A stretch of 64,000 nucleotides of DNA. Source: Nitrosomonas sp. Is79A3. Lineage in GTDB: Bacteria; Pseudomonadota; Gammaproteobacteria; Burkholderiales; Nitrosomonadaceae. This document shows positions 7,466 through 21,341 of this stretch, in pieces (positions within the stretch are counted from its first letter, which is position 1; each line of letters begins with the position of its first letter). The stretch spans positions 620,001 through 684,000 of the forward strand of contig NC_015731.1 in NCBI RefSeq assembly GCF_000219585.1, read 5' to 3'. The notes under the pieces are model-generated. The model had not been told where the DNA came from, did no database searches, and saw nothing but the letters and a program-made list of their open reading frames with translations. The translations under genes and the position numbers were made by a program.

Positions 7466-8197
7466 TTATGTTATTGACTGCATAGTTGATTGGGCAAAGC
7501 ATAAATCTTTCCAAGCTTTTGCTTTCTCTGGGAGAGTGCGCAATAAATAGGCAGGGTGGTAAGTGACTATCAGGGGTATGCCTGAATAATCATGTATTTT
7601 TCCACGCAAGCTGGAAATACTGTCTTCACACTGGAGAAGGTTTTGTGCAGCAACCTTTCCTAATGCAACAATAAGTTTGGGTTTGATCAGAGCAATTTGC
7701 CTCGTCAGATAAGGTTCACATTGACGAGCTTCATTGGCATTGGGGTTTCTATTATTGGGCGGGCGGCATTTTACGATATTGGTGATGTAGACTTGCTGGC
7801 CACGGTTCAGCTTAATAGCCGCCAACATTTGATCGAGTAGTTTGCCGGCTGGTCCAACAAAAGGTTCACCGGTTGCATCTTCTGTGGCTCCCGGCCCTTC
7901 GCCTACAAAGAGCCAATCCGCATTCTCATCGCCGACACCCAATACGGTTTGAGTACGTGTCTGGTGTAAAGGGCAGGCAGTACATTGGGATACCGCTAAT
8001 CTGAGTTGATCCCAATTCATTTGATGGATTTCCTGGCGCTGCTGTGAATCTTTTGCGGGATCGGGCGGAGATATCAAATTTCTAACTTCGGATGATTGTG
8101 ATTCAAGCGGCTTATTCTGTTTCCGGGTGCCTGATTTCTGCTGCCATACCGGTAGCAGATTCAATTCTTTGAGTATTTGTCTGCGCCGCTTATTCAT
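7466..8197 (-). CDS. Type-4 uracil-DNA glycosylase with Fe-S cluster
   Basis: This enzyme removes uracil from DNA as the first step of base excision repair. The family-4 signature is complete: four cluster cysteines at C72, C75, C144 and C160; motif 1 GEGPGATEDATGEPFVG at ~99-115; and the C-terminal TYHPAYLLR motif with H214. The first ~60 residues are a charged, poorly conserved extension found in many proteobacterial members. It overlaps the rimI stop by 4 bases (ATGA), and rimI overlaps tsaB in the same way. The three genes therefore form a translationally coupled tsaB-rimI-udg operon, a common order in Betaproteobacteria. Confidence 0.92.
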   Translation of the reverse strand: MNKRRRQILKELNLLPVWQQKSGTRKQNKPLESQSSEVRNLISPPDPAKDSQQRQEIHQMNWDQLRLAVSQCTACPLHQTRTQTVLGVGDENADWLFVGEGPGATEDATGEPFVGPAGKLLDQMLAAIKLNRGQQVYITNIVKCRPPNNRNPNANEARQCEPYLTRQIALIKPKLIVALGKVAAQNLLQCEDSISSLRGKIHDYSGIPLIVTYHPAYLLRTLPEKAKAWKDLCFAQSTMQSIT

Positions 8198-8655
8198 AAC
8201 ATCAATTGCATGACAAGCGCATCTTCACGTCCGCACATTGCCGGGTAATAACCTTTGCGCGTTGCAATGTGCTGGAAACCCGCTTGTTTATAGAGCTGTG
8301 CGGCACCGTGATTTGATTCTCGTACATCCAGGAATATCGATTTTGCATTTTCTCCTCTGGCATGCTGAATAAAATGCTGGAGCAGCTTTTTACCCCAACC
8401 CTTTTTTTGCCAGTCTGCGGCGATGCCAATGGTGAGAATATGCGCTTCTTCAGGACTCATCATCATGATTCCATAGCCGAAAATAACATCAGCCTGTTCC
8501 AAAACCTGACATACATAACCGGCCTTGATTGAATCGGCGAAATTTCCCAGTGACCAGGGGAAAAGAAAAATTTCTCGTTCGATCAGGATGACACGATCTA
8601 GATCCGATGAGTACATTTTTCTGAATTCGGCTGTCTGCTGCAATGTGCTATTCAT
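8194..8655 (-). CDS. rimI: Ribosomal protein S18-alanine N-acetyltransferase
   Basis: A GNAT-fold acetyltransferase that acetylates the N-terminal alanine of ribosomal protein S18 using acetyl-CoA. The acetyl-CoA loop is WQKKGWGKKLL (Q/R-x-x-G-x-G) at about residues 82-92, following the HILTIGIA strand. The C-terminal part has the RimI-typical SIFLDVRESNHGAAQLYKQAGF and the YYP...EDALVM ending. At 153 residues it has the usual length. ATGA overlaps with tsaB upstream and the glycosylase gene downstream show translational coupling. Confidence 0.93.
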   Translation of the reverse strand: MNSTLQQTAEFRKMYSSDLDRVILIEREIFLFPWSLGNFADSIKAGYVCQVLEQADVIFGYGIMMMSPEEAHILTIGIAADWQKKGWGKKLLQHFIQHARGENAKSIFLDVRESNHGAAQLYKQAGFQHIATRKGYYPAMCGREDALVMQLML

Positions 8656-9326
8656 CGCTCATTTTCCTTCAATGCGACTTTGTTACGTATATAGACAGGT
8701 GTTACATTAGCTGGATCAGTATTAGAACCATCAGTAAATTTGGGTAGCGCAAGTTGTGCTATTTCCCCAGCTTGCGGATGGAGCTTGAAATGGACCTGGT
8801 GAATATTTTCGCCATACAGTGCTGATAATTCTTCGCGATAGACATCAAAACCACTGCCGCATCCAATCCAGCCATTGCCCGGTACCGAGAGCGCATGCTG
8901 CGGTAAGCAGAGTGTCGGCGGACTGATAATTTTCCAGTCAAAATTTGCCGTTTTCTGATAGGCGGCATGATAAATCTCGCCCATGCGGGCATCAAGTGCC
9001 ACAATGATTTTCTGTTCCTCAATTTGCTGTACCACTGCTTCAAGCGTGCTAATTCCTATAACCGGCAGATTGGTTGCATACGCCAAACCTTGAGCGACAC
9101 CGCAAGCTATGCGCAGACCCGTAAAAGAACCTGGGCCTGCGCCAAAAGCGATGCCATCTAATTGCTGCAATGCAAGTGCAGACTCTTCGAGCAGTTCATG
9201 AACCATAGGCAGAAGAATTTCAGAGTGACGGCGCTCAGCAAGAATTTCCTTGTTGAATATTTTGCCATCCAGGTACAGTGCAACAGAGCAAAATTCAGTA
9301 GATGTTTCAAGGGCAAGAATTTTCAA
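8652..9326 (-). CDS. tsaB: tRNA threonylcarbamoyladenosine biosynthesis protein TsaB
   Basis: TsaB is the ASKHA-fold partner of TsaD in making t6A37 on ANN-decoding tRNAs. The sequence begins ILALETSTEFCSVAL, the ATPase-like phosphate-1 motif, and contains GAGPGSFTGLRIACG near residues 62-76, both diagnostic. The 224-residue length is normal. The start codon is TTG, inferred because the conserved MKILALETST begins exactly there; no good ribosome-binding site is visible. It heads the tsaB-rimI-udg operon. The pairing of a tRNA-modification factor with a ribosomal acetyltransferase is common in bacteria. Confidence 0.93.
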   Translation of the reverse strand: MKILALETSTEFCSVALYLDGKIFNKEILAERRHSEILLPMVHELLEESALALQQLDGIAFGAGPGSFTGLRIACGVAQGLAYATNLPVIGISTLEAVVQQIEEQKIIVALDARMGEIYHAAYQKTANFDWKIISPPTLCLPQHALSVPGNGWIGCGSGFDVYREELSALYGENIHQVHFKLHPQAGEIAQLALPKFTDGSNTDPANVTPVYIRNKVALKENER

Positions 9327-9420
9327 AATAGTTGGGTGACAAGGGTTTTAATTGAATGTAATCAGGTAACTTTGAGTTGAGAGCTATTGATATAGGATAA
9401 ATTCTTCGATCAATATTGGT

Positions 9421-9963
9421 TTATTTCAAGTTCCACTGTTTCAGTGGAATATAATTAACACCGTGCTCAGTTTGTTTGGATTGGATGAGAGACCATTTAT
9501 TGACATGCCATTTGATGGGGGTATTTAAATTGATTTCTGTTGCATGGGTTGCTTTCCGGATTAGCGTAACATGAGGTCTATAACTGCGTTTGTCAAATGG
9601 GAATCCAGCTTCTGACAGCGCAATCTTCAGAGAATCAACGAGAAAGAGCAGTTCGGTAGAAAATTGCTTTGCCTGGATATAAATAATTTGATTGTGCTTC
9701 CAGTAGCCAATTTTGTCTAAACTAAGCTCAAATTTTTTTGCTGATATATTTTTCATGGCTTGCTGCAGCGCTTCAATATGGTGCGTGCTGATATCTCCAA
9801 GGAATAACAACGTAAGATGCAAATTCTGTGTTCGAACTTTGCGCCCACCGTAAGTAGATTCCAGTATTTCGGTTTGATGCGCCAATTGCTTTTGTACTAA
9901 TTTATTAGGAAAAATGGCAAAAAATACGCGAATAAATTCTGTATTGGTGTCTTTATTAGTCAA
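9421..9963 (-). CDS. thpR: RNA 2',3'-cyclic phosphodiesterase (LigT/ThpR family)
   Basis: A 2H phosphoesterase that opens 2',3'-cyclic phosphates on RNA and shows 2'-5' RNA ligase activity in vitro. Both signature H-x-T motifs are present: HLTLLFLG near residue 49 and HVTLIRK near residue 130, placed symmetrically in the two lobes. The protein is 180 residues, a normal length. The start is TTG at 9963 and overlaps the ispF stop by 8 bases, so the gene is probably translated by coupling to ispF. Its cellular substrate in bacteria is not settled. Confidence 0.87.
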   Translation of the reverse strand: MTNKDTNTEFIRVFFAIFPNKLVQKQLAHQTEILESTYGGRKVRTQNLHLTLLFLGDISTHHIEALQQAMKNISAKKFELSLDKIGYWKHNQIIYIQAKQFSTELLFLVDSLKIALSEAGFPFDKRSYRPHVTLIRKATHATEINLNTPIKWHVNKWSLIQSKQTEHGVNYIPLKQWNLK

Positions 9964-10453
9964 TCGCGTTTTCCGTGCAGCTAATTAAGCATACAACTTC
10001 TGCCACAATACCTTCTTTACGGCCAATCGCACCCAAATGCTCGGCTGTTTTAGCTTTAATATTGATGTTACTCGTATGCGTTTTTAGATCCTGCGCAATA
10101 TTTGCAATCATCGCAGGAATATGAGGCGCCATTTTGGGAGCTTGAGTAATAATAGTTGCATCGATATTGATAATTTTATAACTACTATTTGCCAGCAAGC
10201 TGTATACATTGCGTAATAACACGCGGCTATCGATATTTTTATAGCGTGGATCAGAATCAGAAAAATGTTTGCCAATGTCTCCCAATGCGGCGGCACCAAT
10301 AAGTGCATCACAGATTGCATGCAGCAACACATCCGCATCGGAATGCCCGAGTAATCCTTTTTCGTAAGGAATAGTCACTCCGCCAATGATCAACGGGCGG
10401 CCTTCAACTAACTGATGTACATCAAAACCTTGTCCTATTCTTAACGTGCTCAC
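9956..10453 (-). CDS. ispF: 2-C-methyl-D-erythritol 2,4-cyclodiphosphate synthase
   Basis: IspF cyclises CDP-ME 2-phosphate to MEcPP in the non-mevalonate isoprenoid pathway. The metal site is formed by D and H in the N-terminal GFDVHQL and by H in [16 protein letters not shown]. The C-terminal [17 protein letters not shown] nucleotide-contact region is intact. It is 165 residues long. The ATG overlaps the ispD stop by 4 bases, so ispD-ispF form the usual coupled pair, here followed by thpR. Confidence 0.96.
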   Translation of the reverse strand: MSTLRIGQGFDVHQLVEGRPLIIGGVTIPYEKGLLGHSDADVLLHAICDALIGAAALGDIGKHFSDSDPRYKNIDSRVLLRNVYSLLANSSYKIINIDATIITQAPKMAPHIPAMIANIAQDLKTHTSNINIKAKTAEHLGAIGRKEGIVAEVVCLISCTENAID

Positions 10454-11154
10454 GAATTATTCCTTTTTTGTAATATTAATTCTGCTAGAGCCAGATCCTG
10501 AGGATAGGTTACTTTGAAATTGTAAGCATCACCAGTCACAAGTTTTGGCTGAAATCCTAAAGCCTCAACAGCACTGGCATCATCTGTTACATTAATGCTC
10601 GTCGCGCTACGGAGTGCTTGGGTGAGGAGGTCAAAGCGAAACATTTGCGGAGTCTGTGCTTGCCATAAATTCTCTCTGGATTCAGTATGTGTCACACGAT
10701 TATCAATGTTACTGCGTTTTAAAGTATCAGCAACAGGCACTGCCAATAATCCACCAACATCATCGGTGGCTAATTCATTGATTAATTTGTTTAATTGAAT
10801 TGAAGTTAAACAGGGCCTGGCCGCATCATGTACCAATATCCAATCATCCGTTTCTACCAGATCCTTTTGCTTTGCTGTGGTAAGGCCATTGAGTACGCTA
10901 TCTGCACGAGTTAAACCGCCGCAACTTAGCATGACAAGTTTTTCTGAAAACTCAGACCAGTCATATTTGAACCATTCGTTATCACTTGGCGCAAGTACGA
11001 CGAATACGCCAGCAATGGCCTGGCTCTGGCATAGCGTATATATTGCATGATAAATCATAGGTCTGTTATTCAATGATAGATATTGTTTGGGAAGCTCATT
11101 GCCCATACGTGCGCCTGAGCCTGCTGCTGGAATCAATGCAAAAAACTTTGACAT
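10450..11154 (-). CDS. ispD: 2-C-methyl-D-erythritol 4-phosphate cytidylyltransferase
   Basis: IspD transfers CMP to MEP, the third step of the MEP isoprenoid pathway. The N-terminal nucleotide-binding loop [11 protein letters not shown], the downstream LPKQY, the VHDAARPC motif and the [21 protein letters not shown]-terminal elements are all visible. It has 234 residues, normal for the family. It is the first gene of the ispD-ispF-thpR operon and is divergent from prfB, with 244 bp between them. Confidence 0.96.
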   Translation of the reverse strand: MSKFFALIPAAGSGARMGNELPKQYLSLNNRPMIYHAIYTLCQSQAIAGVFVVLAPSDNEWFKYDWSEFSEKLVMLSCGGLTRADSVLNGLTTAKQKDLVETDDWILVHDAARPCLTSIQLNKLINELATDDVGGLLAVPVADTLKRSNIDNRVTHTESRENLWQAQTPQMFRFDLLTQALRSATSINVTDDASAVEALGFQPKLVTGDAYNFKVTYPQDLALAELILQKRNNS

Positions 11155-11366
11155 TATTGAGTTTATGAAAAAATAGATTAAGAAAACGAACTGGAATGTG
11201 AAAATGTATGAATCGCACGCAATATTAGCTAATTATTATAATTTTTTTACTGATCGATGGTTTGAAAAGTTGAAACATATGCATAAAAATTTCTTCTAAT
11301 TGCAAATGAATAATATGGATCACGAAAGTTAACAACAGGTGCACATGATCTCAGTGCACTAAAAGG

Positions 11367-11372
11367 TATAAT
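11367..11372 (+). promoter_or_regulatory. Candidate -10 element for prfB
   Basis: A perfect TATAAT lies 26 bp before the prfB start codon. I do not see a convincing -35 at the right distance, so the call rests on the -10 alone. Confidence 0.35.
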
Positions 11373-11398
11373 TAAAAATTCAATTTTAGGTGGAAAAT

Positions 11399-12506
11399 AT
11401 GGAAGCAGAACAAATCAATGCAGTTTCGAATCATCTTCAGGATCTGAGTAATCGAGCTAATGAATTACGGAGGTTTCTTTGACTTCGATACGAAACAGAC
11501 CCGCCTGAGCGAATTAACTCGACTTCTTGAAGATCCGGCGATTTGGAATGATAGTAAACGCACCCAAGAGATCGGACGTGAGAAAAAATTGCTGGAAGAT
11601 ACCGTTTTTACATTGCAATCGATGGAACAGCAATTGCATGATGCGCAAGAATTATTTCAGATAGCGAAGGATGAATCTGATGGCGCTGCTCTAGAGAGTA
11701 TAGAAATTGATGTTAATAAAGTGGAGAAAGTAATAGCAAATTTGGAATTCCGGCGCATGTTTTCTGATCCGATGGATCCAAATAATTGTTTTGTGGATAT
11801 CCAATCGGGTTCTGGAGGAACGGAGGCGCAAGATTGGGCAGCTATGTTGGAACGCATGTATTTGCGCTATTGCGAAAGACAGGGACTGAATGTTGAAATT
11901 CTGGAAGAATCAGTAGGGGATATTGCTGGCATTAAAAGTGCCACCTTAAAGGTTACCGGTGAATATGCATATGGTTATTTGCGCACGGAAACCGGTGTGC
12001 ATCGTTTGGTAAGAAAATCACCATTTGATTCGGGTAACCGTCGGCATACTTCTTTTGCGAGTGTATTTGTTTATCCAGAAGTGGATGACACCATAGAGAT
12101 TGAAATTAATCCGGCGGATTTAAGAATAGATACATTTCGCGCATCGGGAGCAGGGGGGCAACATATCAATAAAACCGATTCCGCTATCCGTATTACGCAC
12201 AATCCGACGGGAATAGTTGTGCAATGTCAGAGCGGTCGATCACAGCATCGCAATAAAGCAGATGCACTTGTCATGTTGAAATCAAGACTATATGAGGCTG
12301 AGCTACGTAAGCGTAATGAAGAAAAGCAAGCCATAGAAGAGACTAAGACAGATATTGGCTGGGGCCATCAAATTCGATCTTATGTTTTGGATCAATCCCG
12401 CATTAAGGATTTACGCACAAATATAGAAATTGGGAATACGCAAAGTGTATTAGATGGCGACCTGAGTCACTTTATTGAAGCAAGTCTCAAACAAGGCGTA
12501 AAATAA
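11399..12506 (+). CDS. prfB: Peptide chain release factor 2, programmed +1 frameshift
   Basis: RF2 ends translation at UGA and UAA codons. The gene starts at ATG 11399 (GGTGG 5-9 nt upstream) and reads 27 codons to an in-frame TGA at 11480-11482. After a +1 shift at CTT-T, reading continues from GAC at 11481 to 12506, giving 368 residues. The upstream part ends NELRRFL and the shifted part begins DFDTK, the standard RF2 junction. The SPF anticodon-like motif is in [14 protein letters not shown], and the peptidyl hydrolysis motif GGQ is in [11 protein letters not shown]. An ATG at 11460 gives the second frame a false start. The frameshift lets RF2 sense its own level: when scarce, ribosomes pause at UGA and slip. 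Confidence 0.97.
11468..11483 (+). promoter_or_regulatory. prfB programmed +1 frameshift signal
   Basis: An internal Shine-Dalgarno-like CGGAGG (11468-11473) stands 3 nt before the slippery CTT (11477-11479), followed by TGA and C (11480-11483). This is the canonical RF2 autoregulatory layout. Confidence 0.95.
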
Positions 12507-12604
12507 AAAACTCGTAAAGAATGCTGAGTAACTGTATTTAAGAGCATTTCTTTGAGTTATTAATAGGTCGAATTCATCTTATAAGAATTATTTGTGAAAA
12601 TGTC

Positions 12605-12632
12605 TTGACCAGTATTACGGAGTCTGTATAAT
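12605..12632 (+). promoter_or_regulatory. rRNA operon promoter (-35/-10)
   Basis: TTGACC (12605-12610) and a perfect TATAAT (12627-12632) are separated by 16 bp. The region after -10 is C-rich (TCCGCTTCTCGC), fitting a stringently controlled discriminator, and the upstream DNA is AT-rich like an UP element. The 16S gene begins about 190 bp downstream. Confidence 0.85.
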
Positions 12633-12675
12633 TCCGCTTCTCGCTGCTGTGCAACAAAATAAAAAAAGCAGCGAC

Positions 12676-12684
12676 GCTCTTTAA
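12676..12684 (+). promoter_or_regulatory. boxA antitermination site in the rRNA leader
   Basis: GCTCTTTAA matches the bacterial boxA core bound by NusB/NusE for rRNA antitermination. A second copy lies before the 23S gene. Confidence 0.75.
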
Positions 12685-12690
12685 AAAAAT

Positions 12691-12720
12691 ACAATCGATA
12701 GGTGTGGGTACTTAATGAAT
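12691..12720 (+). other. 5' arm of the 16S processing stem
   Basis: This 30-nt leader segment pairs with 14372-14403 behind the 16S gene, perfectly except for two single-base bulges. Together they form the long helix that RNase III cuts to release pre-16S rRNA. Confidence 0.85.
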
Positions 12721-12825
12721 AACAGGATTTGAAAAAGAATCCTGAAAAAATAGAGTACTCGTAAGAAAATTAGATATTGGTTTTAATCAACATCAAAAAA
12801 GTCAAGCGAGAGTTTTAACAGAATT

Positions 12826-14364
<1,539 letters not shown>

Positions 14365-14479
14365 AAGAGAAATTCATTTAAGTACCCACAACCTATCGAT
14401 TGTTTATAGGCAGAGCTAAGAGCCAGTAATTTGTACTGAGTGTTCGTTATAATAACGGATGGTGCTTAGACTCATACTA

Positions 14480-14556
<77 letters not shown>

Positions 14557-14564
14557 ACAGGATT

Positions 14565-14640
14565 GGGGGTGTAGCTCAGCTGGGAGAGCACCTGCTTTGC
14601 AAGCAGGGGGTCATCGGTTCGATCCCGTTCACCTCCACCA
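14565..14640 (+). tRNA. tRNA-Ala (TGC anticodon)
   Basis: A 76-nt cloverleaf with acceptor GGGGGTG/CACCTCC, anticodon TGC at 14598-14600, a TTCGATC T-loop and encoded CCA. It follows tRNA-Ile by 8 nt and is co-transcribed with the rRNAs. Confidence 0.98.
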
Positions 14641-14736
14641 AAACCAAATCATATTTATACAATGCTAAATAAATTGTGGAGTATTATTTAGCAAACGTTT
14701 TAGTATGAAAGAATTACGCCTATAATAAAAGTTTTT

Positions 14737-14747
14737 TGTTCTTTAAA
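14737..14747 (+). promoter_or_regulatory. boxA before the 23S gene
   Basis: TGTTCTTTAAA in the spacer between tRNA-Ala and 23S matches the boxA consensus and would renew the antitermination complex. Confidence 0.7.
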
Positions 14748-14750
14748 AAT

Positions 14751-14764
14751 TTGGAAAAAGTAAA
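14751..14764 (+). other. 5' arm of the 23S processing stem
   Basis: These 14 nt are exactly complementary to 17898-17911 behind the 23S gene. A second perfect 19-bp pairing (14893-14911 with 17826-17844) closes directly around the mature 23S ends. Together they give the RNase III substrate for 23S maturation. Confidence 0.8.
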
Positions 14765-14903
14765 GTGTTTTATTTATGTTTTGCGGTGTTTTTTAATCGC
14801 TTATGTGAATGAAATACAATGGGTTAGATTGTATCTTTATATCGCACGAAAGTGTGAGAAATGCAAATACCTGTAATGATAATATTAAGTTATTAAAGTT
14901 ATA

Positions 14904-17835
<2,932 letters not shown>

Positions 17836-17912
17836 TAACTTTAAAAATTTAATATTATTTTATTGTATTTGTATATTATTGAATTAATCTAATCTAATTT
17901 ACTTTTTCCAAA

Positions 17913-17943
17913 AATGAATAATATTCGTACAATATTATTCATT
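17913..17943 (+). other. Perfect 13-bp hairpin between 23S and 5S
   Basis: AATGAATAATATT and its exact complement flank a 5-nt loop. It sits 9 nt before the mature 5S start, so it is more likely a processing signal than a terminator, and no T-run follows. Confidence 0.8.
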
Positions 17944-17952
17944 GCCAAGTTT

Positions 17953-18069
17953 CGCTTGGCGGCCATAGCACTTTGGACCCACCTCTTCCCATCCCGAACA
18001 GAACCGTGAAACGAAGCTGCGCCGATGATAGTGTGCATTCGCATGTGAAAGTAGGTTACCGCCAGGCAC
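17953..18069 (+). rRNA. rrf: 5S ribosomal RNA
   Basis: About 117 nt starting CGCTTGGCGGCCATAGC and ending ACCGCCAGGCAC, so the terminal helix GCTTGGCGG/CCGCCAGGC closes the molecule. Landmarks CCCATCCCGAACAG and GCCGATGATAGTG match bacterial 5S rRNA. Ends are estimates within a few bases. Confidence 0.95.
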
Positions 18070-18075
18070 TCTATA

Positions 18076-18112
18076 AAAGCCCTTCATCAATACGATGAGG
18101 GGCTTTTTTTTT
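18076..18112 (+). terminator. rRNA operon intrinsic terminator
   Basis: An AAAAGCCCCTCATC-type stem (AAAAGCCCTTCATC / GATGAGGGGCTTTT) with a 5-nt loop is followed by a run of T. It lies immediately after the 5S gene. Confidence 0.92.
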
Positions 18113-18266
18113 AATAATATTTCATAGCTACTAAGCAATTATTAACTTTAATCTTATTGCAGCTTGGATATTTACAATTATCTTATTATAAATACTACAA
18201 TATTAAAAATTATCGCTATATAAACAGAGATATTTCATCTAATTTCCAATTTGTGAGTCCACCACT

Positions 18267-19211
18267 ATGAACGAGACAGAAATTAAGAACAAAGATTGGG
18301 AAAGAAATCTTCTTGAGAACCTTGCATTAGCAACTTTGCGCGAGCAAAGGCGGACGCGGACATGGGGGATTTTTTTTAAACTACTCACTTTTCTTTATCT
18401 ATTTATTTTGCTGTTCTTTGCACTAGGCTGGATAGATGATGGAAAAGTACGAATTGCTGAGAAACATACTGCACTCATTGATTTACGTGGTGTTATTGTC
18501 GCTGAAGGTAATAGCAGTGCAGATAAAATTAGTGCTAGCTTGCAATCTGCATTTCGGGATAAAAATACAAAAGGCGTCATACTGCGAATTAATAGCCCAG
18601 GAGGTAGCCCAGTTCAAGCGGGATATATTAATGATGAAATTCGACGTCTGCGTGCTAAATATCCTGAGATTCCACTTTATGCGGTAGTTGGTGACATATG
18701 TGCTTCTGGCGGTTACTATGTTGCTGCAGCTGCTGACAAAATATTTGTTGATAAAGCAAGTTTAGTAGGTTCAATTGGTGTTTTGATGGATGGTTTTGGT
18801 TTTACTGGTACTTTAGAAAAATTAGGCGTTGAGCGACGTTTGTTAACAGCTGGTGCAAATAAAGGTTTTCTGGATCCTTTTACTCCTTTGGATCCTGCTC
18901 AAAAAGCGCATGCAACATCATTACTACATGAAATACACGAACAATTTATTCAAGTTGTAAAACGTGGAAGGGGCGAGCGTTTAACAAATGCACCGGAAAT
19001 ATTTAGTGGCATAGTGTGGACTGGGCAAAAAAGTATTGATTTAGGGCTTGCTGATGCGCTGGGTAATGCGGAATATGTAGCGCGTGAGGTTATAGAAGCT
19101 GAGACCTTAGTTGATTTCACACCGCATGAAGGGTTGTCTGATATCTTTACAAAGCGATTTAGCCAAATAATACTAGGTATTTTATCTGAAAATGTTTGGA
19201 CTTTTCGATAA
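18267..19211 (+). CDS. sppA: Signal peptide peptidase SppA, short 36K type
   Basis: A membrane-anchored serine protease of family S49 that degrades cleaved signal peptides in the membrane. One TM segment lies at about 35-55 after a charged N-terminus. The protease domain contains INSPGGS (109-114), the nucleophile S147 in GDICASGGYY, and K199 in AGANKG, positioned as the Ser-Lys dyad of the family. At 314 residues this is the single-domain form, not the 67K tandem E. coli type. It stands alone after the rRNA terminator, with a weak ribosome-binding site. Confidence 0.93.
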   Translation: MNETEIKNKDWERNLLENLALATLREQRRTRTWGIFFKLLTFLYLFILLFFALGWIDDGKVRIAEKHTALIDLRGVIVAEGNSSADKISASLQSAFRDKNTKGVILRINSPGGSPVQAGYINDEIRRLRAKYPEIPLYAVVGDICASGGYYVAAAADKIFVDKASLVGSIGVLMDGFGFTGTLEKLGVERRLLTAGANKGFLDPFTPLDPAQKAHATSLLHEIHEQFIQVVKRGRGERLTNAPEIFSGIVWTGQKSIDLGLADALGNAEYVAREVIEAETLVDFTPHEGLSDIFTKRFSQIILGILSENVWTFR

Positions 19212-19321
19212 AAGAGATTCATATATACGGTATAAAATTTGTACTTATTTTGCAAAATGGTTATGTATAAAATTGTAATGAATCATACGTAAACAAATTA
19301 TGTTTCTGTTTTTCGATAAAG

Positions 19322-20218
19322 TTACTTGTCTAGGATTTCGGTGAGTGTGCGCGATACGCCTACTTGCCATTCGGGAAGAATTAAATTAAAAGTTTTTTGC
19401 AGCTTACAAATATTTAAACGCGAGTTAAGTGGTCGTTTTGCAGGCAATGGAAAGTCACTACTCTTAATTGGCTGTAGCGCAATAGATTGAACTTTAAGCG
19501 GAATGTTTGCATGTTCAGCATGTTTTAAAATGAATTTGGCAAAGTCGTACCATGATGTATTTCCTTTTGCGACTAAGTGATATAAACCGGATACCTCGGG
19601 ATTACGTTTTAATGTAAGCATTGCGTGTGCCGTGACATCAGCAATTAATTCTGCTCCTGTAGGAGAGCCAATTTGATCATTGACAATAGTTAATTTATCA
19701 CGGTGCTGCGCTAAACGAAGCATCGTTTTGATGAAATTATTCCCATAAGTTGCATATACCCAGCTGGTACGAAATATTAGATGTGAACAGCCGGATGTTT
19801 GAATGTTTTTTTCTCCTTCCAACTTGGTTTTACCGTAAACATTGAGTGGTTCTGTGGGATCAGTTTCAAGATATGGTTGATCGCCAGTGCCGTTAAAAAC
19901 ATAATCTGTCGAATAGTGAATTAACCGGGCATTGATTTGCTTGGCTTCTTGTGCAAGTACGCCAGGCGCTTCTGCATTAAGAATTTGAGCTAATTCTGGT
20001 TCATTCTCAGCTTTGTCTACAGCAGTATAGGCTGCTGCATTGACAATGATATCCGGCACAATTTTACGTATGGTCTGTTTTATGCCTGTAAGATTAGTTA
20101 GATCACCGCAATAATTTTCACTTGCCGAATTTAGTGCGATTAATTCGCCTAAAGGAATCAAACTTCGCTGCAGCTCCCACCCCACTTGGCCATTTCCACC
20201 GAATAGCAATATTTTCAT
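19322..20218 (-). CDS. rfbD: dTDP-4-dehydrorhamnose reductase
   Basis: RfbD (RmlD) makes the last step to dTDP-L-rhamnose with NAD(P)H. The Rossmann motif GGNGQVGWEL is at the N-terminus, followed by the SDR catalytic Y-x-x-x-K (YGKTKLEGE) and STDYVFNG, a family hallmark. The start was taken at MKILLFGG (20218) because the conserved sequence begins there; it shares one base with the rfbB stop (TAATG), so translation is coupled. A longer in-frame start would add 11 unlikely residues. rfbA and rfbC are not adjacent and must be elsewhere if the pathway is complete. Confidence 0.95.
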   Translation of the reverse strand: MKILLFGGNGQVGWELQRSLIPLGELIALNSASENYCGDLTNLTGIKQTIRKIVPDIIVNAAAYTAVDKAENEPELAQILNAEAPGVLAQEAKQINARLIHYSTDYVFNGTGDQPYLETDPTEPLNVYGKTKLEGEKNIQTSGCSHLIFRTSWVYATYGNNFIKTMLRLAQHRDKLTIVNDQIGSPTGAELIADVTAHAMLTLKRNPEVSGLYHLVAKGNTSWYDFAKFILKHAEHANIPLKVQSIALQPIKSSDFPLPAKRPLNSRLNICKLQKTFNLILPEWQVGVSRTLTEILDK

Positions 20219-21273
20219 TATCGTAACCTTGAATAGTTTTTTTCTATCCATTCCCGGTAAGCGCCGGTTTGAATATTAGCTATCCATTTTTGATTATTCA
20301 GATACCACTGAATAGTTTTACGTATTCCCGTCTCAAACGATTCTGCAGGTCTCCAATTTAACTCACGTTCTATTTTCGTAGCATTGATTGCGTAACGGCG
20401 ATCATGCCCGGGGCGATCTTTGACGTAAGTAATGAGCTTGTGAAAGGTTGAGCTTGGAAATGATTCTTCTAATAAAGTACAAATTGTTTGTATGATTTCA
20501 ATATTTGGCTTCTCGTTCCAGCCACCAATATTGTAAGTTTCTCCTGGGATACCGGCTTCTAGCACACGGCGGATTGCCGAACAGTGATCAGTGACAAATA
20601 GCCAGTCACGAATCTGCTGACCATCTCCATATACCGGTAAGGATTTTCCTGCCAGAGCATTAACAATTATTAGAGGAATCAATTTCTCAGGAAACTGAAA
20701 CGGACCATAATTATTGGAACAATTTGTAGTCAGCACCGGTAAGCCGTACGTGTGATGATAGGCACGGACTAAGTGGTCGCTTGAAGCTTTGCTCGCTGAG
20801 TAAGGGCTGTTAGGCTTATACCGATGTTCTTCGGTAAAAGCGGGTACATTCTGCGTTAAAGAGCCATACACTTCATCGGTTGAAATATGGAGAAAGCGGA
20901 AATTTTGTTGTGTGATGGATTCAAGCTCGTTCCAATAAGCACGTACAGCTTCCAGTAAGCGAAATGTACCCAAAATATTTGTTTGGATAAAATCTTCCGG
21001 TCCGTGGATTGAGCGATCAACATGACTTTCTGCAGCCAGGTTAATAATTGCGCGGGGCTGGTACTGAGCCAGTATTTGTGAAACCAGTTTGGTGTCTCCA
21101 ATATCGCCTTGTACAAAGATATGCCGTGGATCTTTAGATAAGGAAGACAAATTGTGTAAATTACCGGCATAAGTCAATTTGTCAAGATTTACAATTCTTT
21201 CGTCAGATTGCGCTAACCAATCCAAAACAAAATTACTTCCAATAAATCCTGCGCCTCCTGTGATTAGAATCAT
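20218..21273 (-). CDS. rfbB: dTDP-glucose 4,6-dehydratase
   Basis: RfbB (RmlB) converts dTDP-glucose to the 4-keto-6-deoxy sugar in L-rhamnose synthesis for lipopolysaccharide or exopolysaccharide. It starts with [15 protein letters not shown] (NAD-binding), has [11 protein letters not shown] with the catalytic Thr-Asp-Glu, and [21 protein letters not shown] with Y-x-x-x-K. The ATG at 21273 is preceded by AGGA 7 nt upstream; an upstream in-frame start adds 17 non-conserved residues. The length of 351 is normal. It is coupled to rfbD. Confidence 0.95.
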   Translation of the reverse strand: MILITGGAGFIGSNFVLDWLAQSDERIVNLDKLTYAGNLHNLSSLSKDPRHIFVQGDIGDTKLVSQILAQYQPRAIINLAAESHVDRSIHGPEDFIQTNILGTFRLLEAVRAYWNELESITQQNFRFLHISTDEVYGSLTQNVPAFTEEHRYKPNSPYSASKASSDHLVRAYHHTYGLPVLTTNCSNNYGPFQFPEKLIPLIIVNALAGKSLPVYGDGQQIRDWLFVTDHCSAIRRVLEAGIPGETYNIGGWNEKPNIEIIQTICTLLEESFPSSTFHKLITYVKDRPGHDRRYAINATKIERELNWRPAESFETGIRKTIQWYLNNQKWIANIQTGAYREWIEKNYSRLR

Positions 21274-21341
21274 GCATTTTCCTAATGAAAAAACCGGTTG
21301 TAGTGATACTCTGAATAATGGCAAGCAAAGCTTAATTTTTA

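Larger units (their letters stand above)
12507..12825 (+). other. Gene-free rRNA operon control region and leader
   Basis: This stretch contains the AT-rich region upstream of the rRNA promoter, the promoter itself, a boxA antitermination site and the 5' arm of the 16S processing stem. No reading frame of interest is present. Confidence 0.9.

Noticed and set aside
11460..12506. prfB starting at ATG 11460 as an ordinary gene
   Set aside because: The upstream frame joined by the CTT-TGA-C shift encodes the conserved RF2 N-terminus; the ATG is inside that region and out of frame with it.
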